Part shown: piece by piece, positions 7,447-17,489 of the stretch
How the letters are laid out: every line of letters begins with the position of its first letter
Position numbering within the stretch: position 1 is the first letter of the stretch
From: an uncultured Ruminococcus sp.
GTDB lineage: Bacteria > Bacillota > Clostridia > Oscillospirales > Ruminococcaceae
Length of the DNA: 18,376 nt
Reading direction: 5' to 3'
NCBI GenBank assembly: GCA_937898375.1
Contig: CALEJX010000047.1
Coordinates: 1-18,376, forward strand
The notes under the pieces: generated by a model
The model's input: only the letters and a program-made list of their open reading frames with translations
Told to the model about the DNA's origin: nothing
Database searches by the model: none
Translations under genes and position numbers: made by a program

Positions 7447-10023
7447 TCAAAAATCAAAATCGTTGGCGAACGCGATCTTTATAGAAAATTCGGTGTGTTC
7501 GATTATCTCGCCGCTCTCCTTGTCAACTATATTAAGATAATAAAAAGCATCACTGTCAAATTCTATATTTTTTAGAGTAAACTTTATCTTTGAAACTCTA
7601 TCTTGCGGTTCTCCTGACTTATCTGCTGTAAGAGTCTGAACATCGCTCACACAGTTTGAAAGTCTATCACAGAAATATATCTCATAGACCGCAGGCACAC
7701 TTTTTCCGCCAACGGGCTCAGTCTGCATAAAGTCAAGTGCAAAAATGTTATTGCTTATCTTTCTTGTTGTGCTTATAAGCTTGAGCTTGACTTTTTTAAT
7801 ATCAACAAAGTGCTTAGAGCCTGCACGAAAGTTCTTGAACGTTATAACAGGCACACAACATTCCTGTAGAGATATTCCACCATGAACGTAATTCATACCT
7901 CCACCCTGCTTTTTTATGCGAATGTTCTCATAGGGTGTAAAACCCGCCAGCTCTTCGTTATAGTTTCTCATCGGTATCTTCATAAGAACATCAGAACTGC
8001 TGTTTTTGTCTGCAATGAAATATCTTCTTCCGCTCTCAATAATATTTCCTTTTACCATATCCGAATCTGCTTTTTCGCTTTCTTTTATTATGCCATAGGA
8101 ATAGAGAAAGCCATGATCTGCTGTGATAATGATATTTGAGCCGCTCATAGAGTTTGTTATCATTCTCACAAGATTTTTGATCTCCTCTGCCGCTTCGCTG
8201 CAAGCCTCAAAGACCTGTTTTTCTGTGTTGACCTTATCACCTGTGGCGTCTATCCTATTATGATAGATATACACGACCTTAGCTCCGCTTACAAGCTCTC
8301 TACGCTGAGATTGATTCATTGCAATAAGAGTTTCATATGTCACAGCACAGTTGTCTGCACAATATTTTTTTAGAATCCTGTCACGGCTCTCTGTGCTTTC
8401 TGTCGGCTCTCCGTCACAAAGCACCCTCATTTTGCTGTCTATAGAGAGTTCATCATTAGGAAGCAATGCCGCCATTCCAAGCTTTGTAACGCTCGGAAAT
8501 ACCGACTGCACCGCTGATATTTTCGCTGTGCCGTTAGTTTCTCTTATAAGCTTCTCAGAAAGCTCTGCCGCCACCTCATAGCGCAAAGCGTCCGAAATGA
8601 TAACAAAAACACGTCCGCTTTCATTTGTGATAGGTTCGGCTATGTTTTTATAGAACCGTGATTGCTGTGCAATATCCGCAAGCGCAAACGTATCGCCAAA
8701 TTGCCCATTTATAAGCTTGCACCACTGCCCGTTCAGCTCTGACAGATACCAACCAACATACAATTTTTCGGCATTATCAACAGCAGTCTTGAAAAGATCA
8801 TCAAGAACGCCCGCTGTGCTTACTAGCCTTTTTCGGAAAGCAATATGAAGCCGTCTGTAGTATGTATCCATAAGATAAAGACCGCCGCTGTATTCGTTCC
8901 AAAGCTCGCTGTATATGCCGTAATGGAAGCCTGAGATATGCTCATAATAGAAAGCCTGCATCTTTGCCATATAGTAAAGCCCATCGTAGAGATACTCATA
9001 TCTGCTATACCATTTTGAAGTGCGGCGGCTCTCGGTTATCTCCAGGATATCGTCTACCTTGACAATGTTCTCACCTATCTCTTTCATAAACCTTGCTATG
9101 ATCACTTCATCTACACAAGGCAAACTGTCATTTTTCAGCAAGACATCTGTATCAAGTTTATCGAGCCTTGCCGCAAGCCCGAATTTCTCAGCCACATCAG
9201 AAGCAAGATCAAAAAGCTTTTCACTTTCTAACGTGCTGTTCCACTCGTCTATAAAAGCATAGCAGGCAATCTGATTTTCGCTGGTGATGTACTGCTCCAG
9301 ACCCGACAGCGCAATGTCTGCTCCAATGGAAGAAAACGCTGTCAGCAAGATATGCACGGCAAGATCAGAAAGGCTTGGCTTATCGTCAACATAACCTGTG
9401 TATTTCGCCGCCATATCCCAAAACGCCTGCACATTGCCGAACTTCTCTATCTGCGACATGGCACGTTCTTCGTCACTATAAAGAGCATCGCACAGAACAG
9501 TTTGCAAAACGCCATGGACAGTATTATTCTTTGCGCCTGAAAGCACTGCCATTATATCTATATGGAGCTGTCCTGCATTTTCATAGTTTGTGCCAAGTGC
9601 CACGAACTTTTCACGACGTTCTTTGTTGTCAAAAAACTTTAGATAATGCTTCATAGCATTGCGGAGCTTAAAGGTCTGTGGGATATGAAGCTGGTCCATG
9701 AGAATTGAAGTAAAGTCTGCACGAAAATCCTCACTGTAAAGCTGGATATCTCTCAGCCAATTGTTCTCATACCTCACCGCAAAGGGATAATACACAAGGT
9801 AATCGGATTCCGTGTCAGTTTCACAAAGAAGCATTTTTGCTTCAAATATGTTATTTTCCTCGATTATCAGAACCTTCACATCAGGCGGCAGGTCAATATC
9901 CTCCAGCATATGCTCGAATTCACGCTCCTCGTCATACCAGAAAACTATCCTGCGCTTGTAATAATCTTTTAGCGGCTGTGCGAATTTTTCTCTCAGGGAG
10001 CTGTTTATTTTTTCTATTCTCAT
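7447..10023 (-). CDS. pglZ: PglZ, alkaline-phosphatase-superfamily BREX protein
   Basis: An 858-residue protein typical of type 1 BREX PglZ. The N-terminal 450 residues are mostly helical, with FWYDEEREFE near 28-37, the usual opening of this family. The PglZ domain starts near 470. ISDALRYE (476-483) supplies the metal-binding Asp. PSVTKLGMAALLP (510-522) holds the Thr at the expected nucleophile position. YHNRIDATGDK (587-597) and TADHGFLYSYG (634-644) supply further metal ligands. The C-terminal 180 residues are a beta-rich tail. PglZ is a core component required for BREX defence and usually for modification, and it belongs to the metal-dependent phosphatase fold; its substrate is not settled. 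The start codon overlaps the pglX stop (TAATG), indicating translational coupling. Confidence 0.96.
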   Translation of the reverse strand: MRIEKINSSLREKFAQPLKDYYKRRIVFWYDEEREFEHMLEDIDLPPDVKVLIIEENNIFEAKMLLCETDTESDYLVYYPFAVRYENNWLRDIQLYSEDFRADFTSILMDQLHIPQTFKLRNAMKHYLKFFDNKERREKFVALGTNYENAGQLHIDIMAVLSGAKNNTVHGVLQTVLCDALYSDEERAMSQIEKFGNVQAFWDMAAKYTGYVDDKPSLSDLAVHILLTAFSSIGADIALSGLEQYITSENQIACYAFIDEWNSTLESEKLFDLASDVAEKFGLAARLDKLDTDVLLKNDSLPCVDEVIIARFMKEIGENIVKVDDILEITESRRTSKWYSRYEYLYDGLYYMAKMQAFYYEHISGFHYGIYSELWNEYSGGLYLMDTYYRRLHIAFRKRLVSTAGVLDDLFKTAVDNAEKLYVGWYLSELNGQWCKLINGQFGDTFALADIAQQSRFYKNIAEPITNESGRVFVIISDALRYEVAAELSEKLIRETNGTAKISAVQSVFPSVTKLGMAALLPNDELSIDSKMRVLCDGEPTESTESRDRILKKYCADNCAVTYETLIAMNQSQRRELVSGAKVVYIYHNRIDATGDKVNTEKQVFEACSEAAEEIKNLVRMITNSMSGSNIIITADHGFLYSYGIIKESEKADSDMVKGNIIESGRRYFIADKNSSSDVLMKIPMRNYNEELAGFTPYENIRIKKQGGGMNYVHGGISLQECCVPVITFKNFRAGSKHFVDIKKVKLKLISTTRKISNNIFALDFMQTEPVGGKSVPAVYEIYFCDRLSNCVSDVQTLTADKSGEPQDRVSKIKFTLKNIEFDSDAFYYLNIVDKESGEIIEHTEFSIKIAFANDFDF

Positions 10024-13000
10024 TATTTGATCTTCTCCAATATATCTGCAAACTTTGCATAGTTGACCTTAACGCCGTCGTCAAGATCTATATCTATCAT
10101 TCTATCCGCAAGGTGATGTACCTTTTCTTCATATGCGTTTATCTCTGTAAGCTGTGCATTGAACTTCTCCTGACGTTTTTTCAGCTTTGCACGCTCCGCA
10201 GGCTGTGCAGACTCTATCTCATTATCAAGCACAGAAAGCTGTGTTTCGTATCGCTCCTGAAGCTCGTGAACATAATCGGTGCGAACAGTGGCGACAGTTG
10301 TCTTTTCCCAGCGGTGCATATACACAAGCGCCTTGAAACCGTTTTTCTTACCTGAGCTGAAAAGCCAGTATATAGGTCTTTTCTGATATATCTTGCAGTG
10401 GTCTGCATAGAAGCCTGTGAGAAGATAGTTTCTTATGACCTCACGGGGCGTAGAGCCTTTGCAGGCAAGAGCGTCGGCTATAAATTTCAGATTTTCTTCA
10501 AGTGTGTCCTCGCCGTAGACCTTTCTGACAAAATTTATCACAAGGGCTGTGAGATCGTCCTCAAAGTAATTATCATCACAAATAGGGATAACGTTGTCTT
10601 TGTCAGGGATAATGGTCTTGTATTTACCTGCGTCCCACTCGCCGCCTGCATAGCAAAGTCCGTCGCTGTCAACGGAATATCTTCCGAAAAAGCAGCCCAC
10701 TGCATAGCTTATAAGGCTTTTTATCTCACGCTGTAGGTCTGCCCTGCGCACGGTCACGTCCTTATCCTCCACCTCTGGGGAAAGCTCGTCCTGCAAGCCG
10801 TATATATCTATAAAAATGCGGTTTAATTCTTCTTCATTCGCCTTTAATTTCTGAAAGCGGCTATCACATTCTGCCGACCACTTTTCAAAGGCTTTTTCTA
10901 TGGTCTTTTCACCATTTAATAAAGGGTGTTTTTCAAAGTCCCAACTTGTTTCAAAGCTGTCCCAGTCGGTTTTGCTGAGGGTTATATTTTCTTGGACAAT
11001 TCTATTAACTAATAGCGTATATTCTGATAAATAAATTATTGGAAGATATTTAATGTCTTTTGTTTGCATGTTCAATGTTGGATTCAATATTGAAAGAATA
11101 AATTCTATAACTACACTGTTTAATAATCCAAGATAATATAATTCATCTCCATTGTAATTATACACCAAAGCTGGACTTGCATCATCAAAATAAATATAGG
11201 ATTCATTTTTTCTAAAACTTGTTTTATATGATGTTATTTTAGACCAAACGATTGTATCATTTCCAAAATATTTTGAAGCTCCCAATCCCGCCCCAGAAAA
11301 ACTTTTAAGATCCAATGCATCATTTTTCCAATTAACAGCATGGTTTATATTACCATACCATTTACGATATTCCCCACCTTTACTATATAACTTCCAACCA
11401 TTATTGATACTCGATTTATTTAACTCTGTCCATAATCTAAGAAATTTATTATTATCACCAGTAAATATACCTTTAACAACAGCTCTGAACGTATTTTCGA
11501 TTTTTTCTCCCTTCTCAAACGCCCTAATAAAATTCTCACTAACCCAATAAGCCACAGGCGAGCCAGGAATTTTGGAGAAGTTTTCTTGCTTGGCTGTTTT
11601 CCAACGATTATTTATTGTTGGGAAGACCAATGGTACACCCTCATCATCCGTTTCATAATAAACCGTGTATTCATATTGTGCATTATAATTAGCAACTCTA
11701 CAATTCTTAGTTATAACAGCAGCAGTACCAAAATTAATACCAAGGCTAGTGCCACCTTTTCCTAAATAAGGCATATGAACCATATTTATAATGGTTTTAG
11801 TATTATTAATTTTACAACGCAATTTTTCAAAACTTGAAAGAAACATCCAGCTCTCCATTGTAATGAGCGATGTAAATCCTCCTGTTTTAGCCAAATCATA
11901 TGCTTTCTCTATAAAGCAGGCAAACAGATCAGACTTCCCGTCAGGAAACTTCTCCTTAACAAAAGCGGAAAGCCGTTCATTCATTCCCGAGCCGCCCATA
12001 TAAGGCGGATTTGTCACCACGACATCATACTTCTGCGAAAGTATCTTGTATATCTTCATCATCATTTCAAGCTGATATGACTTTATGCCAAGTGGCAGAG
12101 AAGAAACCGATACGGCATCATCAATGCCTGCTGGCGCTGTGACCTCCATAAGGGAGCCATATGTGTCGGCATACTTGAACTGCTGAACAAATTCAAGTAT
12201 CTTGCCGCTGAGAAAGCTGCTGTCAACACCCATTGTGTCTGCAAAATTCGCAAGGTTAGGCTGAACGTTGCCATTCTCCTTATCACCCTTTATAATGCTC
12301 CTGTTATACTGACGTGCTTTCATCATAACGGCAAAATATGCAAGCTGATAAGCACGGCGGTCAATGTCAAGTCCATAAAGATTGTGCTTTAATATAGACA
12401 CAGCCGCATCACGTTCAAACCAACCGCAGGAAACATATATCTGCATAAGCACATCAAAGGCGTAAACAAGAATATGTCCGCTTCCCATGCAAGGGTCTAT
12501 TATCTTTATGTCCTCAGGCTTTAAGTCCTTGTATTCGCTTCTTATCTTTTCAAGCTCAGCCTTGACAGCTTCTTCCTGTTCAGCTTCTTCAAGATAATAT
12601 TTCCACTCTGCGCCTGCCGGCTTTCCGTGACCCTCTGCCCACAGCCTGCCAAGGGAGTTTTCCACCATGTAACGCACTATCCAATCAGGTGTAAAAAGCT
12701 GAGTTGCCGCAGGTATCGCCGCCGCAGATATCTTGATGTTCTTTTTCATATCCGCAAACACCTTGTCCTTAGGCTCAGTGTTGTAATACTGATACATCCA
12801 ACCTATTATCTGCACCTGCTCCGTCCAATCCTCTTCGGGTATCTCCGTCACCATTTTTGCAATAACGCTGTCATCATGGAGCAGATTTTTCGGAAACAAA
12901 AGCTCCGTCCAGCCGCCTATCTGCTCAAACATCTCAGGCAGACCGGAGTTCAGAGCGTTGCACTGTGTTATGATTATGTACTTGTATAGCTGTTCGTTCT

Positions 13001-13412
13001 CCTGCTTTTCGAGCATATCCAGCACACGCTCTCTATCAAGCCCTTCTATATTCAAATCAACGGCATTTGATAACACCTCCGGCTTGAAAGCTCCGCTCTC
13101 GTCAGAGAATATCCTCGTGTGTGACGGCAGATAGTTGTTTACTTCCATAAATCTCAAAGCGATAAATCTGTTGAACCATGTATACGCCGCTTCCTCCATG
13201 GTCTGTTCAAAGCCATTTGTGCCTATCCTTGCGATAAGCTGTCCACGCTGACTCTTTTCCTCTGCAGTGAGCGACCTGCCGTTTACAGTATCCTGCGCAG
13301 GGTCATTCTTCCCGTCCTTGGTGACCTCATATTCAAATGCGCACTGCGTTACAGCATTTATAAGCATAACTCTCGCCGCAACAGCAAAATTTTTTATAGC
13401 AGTTTTATTCAT
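10023..13412 (-). CDS. pglX: PglX, BREX adenine-specific DNA methyltransferase
   Basis: A 1129-residue protein starting MNKTAIKNFAVAARVMLI, the usual PglX opening. I chose ATG 13412 over the in-frame ATG at 13424 because GAGGTG lies 4 bases before it and the latter overlaps the brxC stop. Motifs in order are FTPDWIVRYMVENSLGR (about 240-256), SAM-binding motif I DPCMGSGH (306-313), YGLDID (346-351) and catalytic NPPY (468-471), typical of N6-adenine methylases. Residues about 515-815 are the presumed target-recognition region. The C-terminus (about 1040-1129) is a charged coiled coil ending in the family's ILEKIK-type tail. PglX methylates an adenine on one strand of a non-palindromic site, marking self DNA. 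The site cannot be read from sequence. The recognition region is much more AT-rich than the rest of the gene. There is no frameshift or phase-variable repeat. Confidence 0.97.
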   Translation of the reverse strand: MNKTAIKNFAVAARVMLINAVTQCAFEYEVTKDGKNDPAQDTVNGRSLTAEEKSQRGQLIARIGTNGFEQTMEEAAYTWFNRFIALRFMEVNNYLPSHTRIFSDESGAFKPEVLSNAVDLNIEGLDRERVLDMLEKQENEQLYKYIIITQCNALNSGLPEMFEQIGGWTELLFPKNLLHDDSVIAKMVTEIPEEDWTEQVQIIGWMYQYYNTEPKDKVFADMKKNIKISAAAIPAATQLFTPDWIVRYMVENSLGRLWAEGHGKPAGAEWKYYLEEAEQEEAVKAELEKIRSEYKDLKPEDIKIIDPCMGSGHILVYAFDVLMQIYVSCGWFERDAAVSILKHNLYGLDIDRRAYQLAYFAVMMKARQYNRSIIKGDKENGNVQPNLANFADTMGVDSSFLSGKILEFVQQFKYADTYGSLMEVTAPAGIDDAVSVSSLPLGIKSYQLEMMMKIYKILSQKYDVVVTNPPYMGGSGMNERLSAFVKEKFPDGKSDLFACFIEKAYDLAKTGGFTSLITMESWMFLSSFEKLRCKINNTKTIINMVHMPYLGKGGTSLGINFGTAAVITKNCRVANYNAQYEYTVYYETDDEGVPLVFPTINNRWKTAKQENFSKIPGSPVAYWVSENFIRAFEKGEKIENTFRAVVKGIFTGDNNKFLRLWTELNKSSINNGWKLYSKGGEYRKWYGNINHAVNWKNDALDLKSFSGAGLGASKYFGNDTIVWSKITSYKTSFRKNESYIYFDDASPALVYNYNGDELYYLGLLNSVVIEFILSILNPTLNMQTKDIKYLPIIYLSEYTLLVNRIVQENITLSKTDWDSFETSWDFEKHPLLNGEKTIEKAFEKWSAECDSRFQKLKANEEELNRIFIDIYGLQDELSPEVEDKDVTVRRADLQREIKSLISYAVGCFFGRYSVDSDGLCYAGGEWDAGKYKTIIPDKDNVIPICDDNYFEDDLTALVINFVRKVYGEDTLEENLKFIADALACKGSTPREVIRNYLLTGFYADHCKIYQKRPIYWLFSSGKKNGFKALVYMHRWEKTTVATVRTDYVHELQERYETQLSVLDNEIESAQPAERAKLKKRQEKFNAQLTEINAYEEKVHHLADRMIDIDLDDGVKVNYAKFADILEKIK

Positions 13413-13420
13413 ATCACACC

Positions 13421-16400
13421 TCATATTATATGCAGCTCATCATGACCCTTGAGTTTTTCCATAAGAGCCATTTTTATCTCTGCAACGTATTCATCGATAT
13501 CAGCCTCGCTCTTTAGCTTCATAGTGTGGCAAACTGAGCTTCGATTTATCGTAACAGCGTTTAACTCAGGCTTTTCTGAAACTATCAGCTTTTGCATATA
13601 CTGTCTGCGTATGTTGCCTATCTGTATCTTCATTGCGTCAAGATTTGTGAGCCTATCCGCATTTTGGGCTGCTGTCTTTTTATCCCCAAGCGCCTCGTCA
13701 GCCCTCTGCACGATATCGTGCTGCTTTTCATCAGCCGTCTGATGTATCTCTGCCATAGCTGCCTGTATCTCGTCCAATATCTCCTCACGTTTTTCCGAAA
13801 GAAGCCTGTCATATACTTCTCTGATTTTCCGAACAAGCTCTGGGAGCTCTCTTATCCTGCTATAAGGTGCAGACATTGCGACAATATCTTTTATCTCTGC
13901 CATTGCCGAAAGAACATTGTCCTCACCCTGAAAATATTCCTTCTCCTCCTCGAGAGAATTTACAAGCTTCACAGCGTCGTCAAATATCGTCCTCTGTGTC
14001 TTGAAAAAAGTCCTTACCCTTGACATATCGTCCTGAGCGTCAAAAAGCTCCTCCTGCATATCCACAAGCTTTTTAAGCAGAGCAATACTGTCATTTTTCT
14101 GTCCCAACAGTTCTCCACACAGCCTTATGCTTTTGTCTATCACGCCTTCCCCAGGATATAATGACACAGAGTATTCTTTTTCAAGAAGCTTCTCCATTTC
14201 ATTCTGCTCAGCTTCAAATTGCTCTATAATAAAATCTACAATGCCGTCCTCATCATCAGGTACAGCACCTAAAGTTCGGTCAAAATATTCGCTGAGGAAC
14301 TTTCTTGCACTGCTGATAAGCCCCATCGGCGGAGCGACCCTAAACGAAACGATAGACTTATCCACCTCGGTGCGTCTGCGCAGATAGTCAGGTACTTTTT
14401 TATCATTTTGTGCAATAACAGCGCCGCTGTGTTTAAGAATAAGCTTGTGTGAAGCGATAAGCTGAGCAGTTATCGCCGCAATATCCACTTCACGCCAGCC
14501 ATACGGAACAGCCTGATATCTGCGTTGTATATCCGCCATAGATGTTGGTAGCTGCTTCATTTTCTGTATATTCAGATATTGAATAAGCTCCTTCATAGCT
14601 TCCTCGTTTGGAAAACCAACATCAGCCATAGCTGTCTGTTCACTGCCTGTCAATATCTTCACTATGTCTGCGTCGCTGTCATAATTTTCTTTTATATATC
14701 CAAGCTTCGTATAAACATTCTCCACAAGGATAGTCAGCGCACGCTCAATACGCTCCTTGACAGAAGACACCTTTAGCGTAAGCTTGTCACCTGCAACATA
14801 TACCCTGCCCTCAGAAATTGCCGCCATGATAAGCTCTTCCGCACGCTTTTCATGGTCTGAAGCCTGTACGAGCCTGTCTCTTATAATGCTCTGTATGACC
14901 TCTGGAAGCTGTGCAACGTTCTTGCTCTTTACATATCGGCGTATCTTCATTGACGCTTCAAGCTCATTGAAGTAAGGCTGACTTTCAGCAAGCACTACCA
15001 TTACTTCATTGTCGCTTGCAGATCTCATCAGAAATGTCGAATCATCAGGGCTGTATATTTCAGAAGCCGCTGTGATAAAGTGCAGAGCCATTCCGCCGTT
15101 TAACTGCCCTATCACCATTTCATCAATGCGCTGATCAAATGAAAAATCGTATTTCCCATATTTAAACTTTTTGCTTACAAAGAGCTTACCGAAGATTATA
15201 TCTGATATAGCCTTTGTTATATCAGCGGTGTCCACAGGTGTATTTTTTATCTCACGGGCAATATCCTGCTCGTCATCAGTAAGAAAAGTATATGCATCTC
15301 CATTGCGGGAAACATAGTTTTGAGAAACCAGCCTGTCAAGAGAACGCTGTATCTCCAACCTAGTTGACACCTTGTCGGTCCTTATATCATCAGCCATAAG
15401 AACGCTTATATTATCAACGTTTGACTTTATATCATTAACATAACGTACAAGATACAATAGCTTAAGAATATTTACGTCATACTGTTCGATACCGTCATGA
15501 TTGTCCGCCGCCAACTGACAGCGGTCGATGACACGGCGGATAGAGCTTTCAAGGAAAGTATGCACAGTGTCATAGAAAAGATAAAACGGTGCAACCGCAT
15601 ACTCGTCCTTATCCTGTATAGCTTTAGCGACCTCTTGAAAACCTGAGAGCATAGAACGTTCGCCGCCTGAGAGGTGCTTCCCCGAATTGCCGTGCTTTCT
15701 TATCTCTGCAAGAACATTCTGCATAAGTCTAAACTGATAAGGCACAAATGGGTAAGTTTCAATGAAATCTCCCTCGCCTACATAGCCTTTCAGATCAAGC
15801 AAAGCATTATCTTTATCAAAAGTAAAAAGGTGTTTCAGTTGTTGGCAATTCTTCTCATACATCTGTCTGAGAAACTGCTCGGCAGGCTCATTTTTTGCAA
15901 GTATACGCTTCTTTATGACCTCGTCCACAGAGGAGGATGACAGGCTAAGTCGGGTGTCAAATCTGCCTTGTATCTTGGAAAAATCATCGCCGCTTATTTT
16001 AGTTATACTGTCGATAGCCTCCTGACTTGTTACCATGACCCACACTCTGCCGCCGCATTTAGTGCCGATCTCCTCAACAATAGTCTGTAGGTTGAGCATA
16101 AGATCGGAATCAGAGCCTATGTACTGACCGACCTCATCGACCATAAAAATAAGCCTGTTGTTTTTACCCTTGCTGTCAATATACGCTTTTATTTCAGCCA
16201 CAAGAGACTCTATACTCAGCTCTATCTCTTCTTCCCCATTGAACCAGTTCCGTGCCGCAGTTTCGCTCATGTCAAGAGATTCGCACATTGCCTCCACTAC
16301 ATCATCCTCAAAGAAAGCGAATGAATCACGAGACTCCTCCCATGAGCCGCCGTTTACCCTCTCAAAACATTCTCTGAACTGTTCGCTCTTACCAGATCTG

Positions 16401-16912
16401 CTTATGAACTGTTCAAGCTTTGCCACCTTGAGATCGTTGCCATAAAAGCCCTGATGCTCATAAAAGACCTTTGCGAACACACGAAGTATAGCTGTCTTGT
16501 CTTTCGTGATAGGACTTTTGGAATCTATATTAAATAGTATGGTCTCTGTCGGAACTTTTGCGCAGTTTTCGAGCTGTGCAAACATCATAGGGTCATCAAA
16601 CTTGTCTGCAAAATAATCCACAGAGCTTTTTCCGCCGACCACCTTATTAGAAAGAAGATATGAAAGTATTTTAAGAAAGTGAGATTTACCGCTTCCAAAG
16701 AAGCCTGATATCCACACACCTATCTTATCTGTAGGCTGTTCAATAGAGCGGCTGTAATGGTCCAAAAAAGTGTTGAAATGTCGGCGCAGCTCACGGGTAA
16801 TAATATACTCAGAAAGCTCCTGTATCATTGAACGTTCATCGTCCTGCGCCACTTTTATAACGCCGTTGATGTCACGGTTTATGTCAGATCTATACATATT
16901 TTTTAATATCAT
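13421..16912 (-). CDS. brxC: BrxC, large P-loop ATPase of BREX
   Basis: A 1163-residue protein and the scaffold ATPase of type 1 BREX. The N-terminus (MILKNMYRSDINRDINGVIKV) is characteristic of the family. Walker A is GFFGSGKS at 70-77, and Walker B RLIFMVDEVGQ at about 253-263 is followed by a typical sensor region (GGRVWVMVTSQEAID). The C-terminal third is rich in coiled coil (for example residues about 940-1100, with long Glu/Lys/Ala runs). BrxC is required for both defence and modification in studied type 1 systems, probably as an ATP-driven, DNA-associated assembly. The start has AAGGAG 8 bases upstream, and this site overlaps the brxB stop codon (gap of 11 bases). The stop lies 8 bases before the pglX start. 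Length and motifs are normal and no damage is visible. Confidence 0.96.
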   Translation of the reverse strand: MILKNMYRSDINRDINGVIKVAQDDERSMIQELSEYIITRELRRHFNTFLDHYSRSIEQPTDKIGVWISGFFGSGKSHFLKILSYLLSNKVVGGKSSVDYFADKFDDPMMFAQLENCAKVPTETILFNIDSKSPITKDKTAILRVFAKVFYEHQGFYGNDLKVAKLEQFISRSGKSEQFRECFERVNGGSWEESRDSFAFFEDDVVEAMCESLDMSETAARNWFNGEEEIELSIESLVAEIKAYIDSKGKNNRLIFMVDEVGQYIGSDSDLMLNLQTIVEEIGTKCGGRVWVMVTSQEAIDSITKISGDDFSKIQGRFDTRLSLSSSSVDEVIKKRILAKNEPAEQFLRQMYEKNCQQLKHLFTFDKDNALLDLKGYVGEGDFIETYPFVPYQFRLMQNVLAEIRKHGNSGKHLSGGERSMLSGFQEVAKAIQDKDEYAVAPFYLFYDTVHTFLESSIRRVIDRCQLAADNHDGIEQYDVNILKLLYLVRYVNDIKSNVDNISVLMADDIRTDKVSTRLEIQRSLDRLVSQNYVSRNGDAYTFLTDDEQDIAREIKNTPVDTADITKAISDIIFGKLFVSKKFKYGKYDFSFDQRIDEMVIGQLNGGMALHFITAASEIYSPDDSTFLMRSASDNEVMVVLAESQPYFNELEASMKIRRYVKSKNVAQLPEVIQSIIRDRLVQASDHEKRAEELIMAAISEGRVYVAGDKLTLKVSSVKERIERALTILVENVYTKLGYIKENYDSDADIVKILTGSEQTAMADVGFPNEEAMKELIQYLNIQKMKQLPTSMADIQRRYQAVPYGWREVDIAAITAQLIASHKLILKHSGAVIAQNDKKVPDYLRRRTEVDKSIVSFRVAPPMGLISSARKFLSEYFDRTLGAVPDDEDGIVDFIIEQFEAEQNEMEKLLEKEYSVSLYPGEGVIDKSIRLCGELLGQKNDSIALLKKLVDMQEELFDAQDDMSRVRTFFKTQRTIFDDAVKLVNSLEEEKEYFQGEDNVLSAMAEIKDIVAMSAPYSRIRELPELVRKIREVYDRLLSEKREEILDEIQAAMAEIHQTADEKQHDIVQRADEALGDKKTAAQNADRLTNLDAMKIQIGNIRRQYMQKLIVSEKPELNAVTINRSSVCHTMKLKSEADIDEYVAEIKMALMEKLKGHDELHII

Positions 16913-16923
16913 GTCAATACTCC

Positions 16924-17481
16924 TTATAGCATATTAAAAGCACGATAGTAATTTCCATCGCCAAACTCGCCGAACAAAGAAAGTGTCTGTCCGTTATAAT
17001 CACCCGGATAAAGCATAACCACAGGGATATCTGAAAATATATGCTGAATATTATCGAGAATGTTATGTGAACGCATAAAAGGATACACCTTTCCCACACC
17101 CGTTATCAGCAGGATATCCCCATGTTTGTGGGGTAAATACTTCATTTTTTCCACAAAAGCTTCAGGTGGAACAGACTTGAGAAGCTGTTTTAAAAGTCCC
17201 TGAGAGCCCTTCTTTTTCTCCATTGCAGGAATACTTTTTAGAATACGCTTGCTCTCACAAATATCTAGAAATATCTTATATAGATCACGCTCTATGATCC
17301 TATAAGATGTGTCCTTTCTGTTTGCGAGCTCCTCAAAATAAGCCCTTACTATCATTTCATCATGTGGGTCATAACAAAAAACATGGATACTGACTTCATT
17401 CGCCAATCCCTCGTTACTGAGAAACTGTTTGTCAGAAAACATTTTCTCTATCTCTCTCAACTGCTCTATGATCTTTTCCAT
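16924..17481 (-). CDS. brxB: BrxB, DUF1788 protein of BREX
   Basis: A 185-residue protein with the BrxB/DUF1788 signature. The C-terminal half contains LLITGVGKVYPFMRSHNILD, then PVVMLYPGDYNGQTL and NYYRAFNML at the very end, all typical of this family. It is small and soluble, with no signal peptide or membrane segment. It is a core BREX component whose biochemical role is not established; a link to PglZ or BrxC in a complex is suspected. I chose ATG 17481, preceded by GAGGTGG that overlaps the brxA stop, rather than an in-frame TTG at 17502 inside brxA. It lies 8 bases after brxA and 11 bases before brxC, so it is in the same transcript. Confidence 0.95.
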   Translation of the reverse strand: MEKIIEQLREIEKMFSDKQFLSNEGLANEVSIHVFCYDPHDEMIVRAYFEELANRKDTSYRIIERDLYKIFLDICESKRILKSIPAMEKKKGSQGLLKQLLKSVPPEAFVEKMKYLPHKHGDILLITGVGKVYPFMRSHNILDNIQHIFSDIPVVMLYPGDYNGQTLSLFGEFGDGNYYRAFNML

Positions 17482-17489
17482 GATCCACC

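Noticed and set aside
9837..10355. 172-codon plus-strand frame opposite the pglZ-pglX junction
   Set aside because: It lies wholly antisense to two genes with clear family motifs. Its Cys/Leu-rich composition is the shadow of the coding strand, and it has no promoter or ribosome site.
13413..13424. Upstream ATG start for pglX
   Set aside because: That ATG is part of the sequence before the GAGGTG site, and PglX proteins normally begin MNKTAIKNFA.
13592..14023. 143-codon plus-strand frame inside brxC
   Set aside because: It is the antisense shadow of the coiled-coil part of brxC and resembles no known protein.
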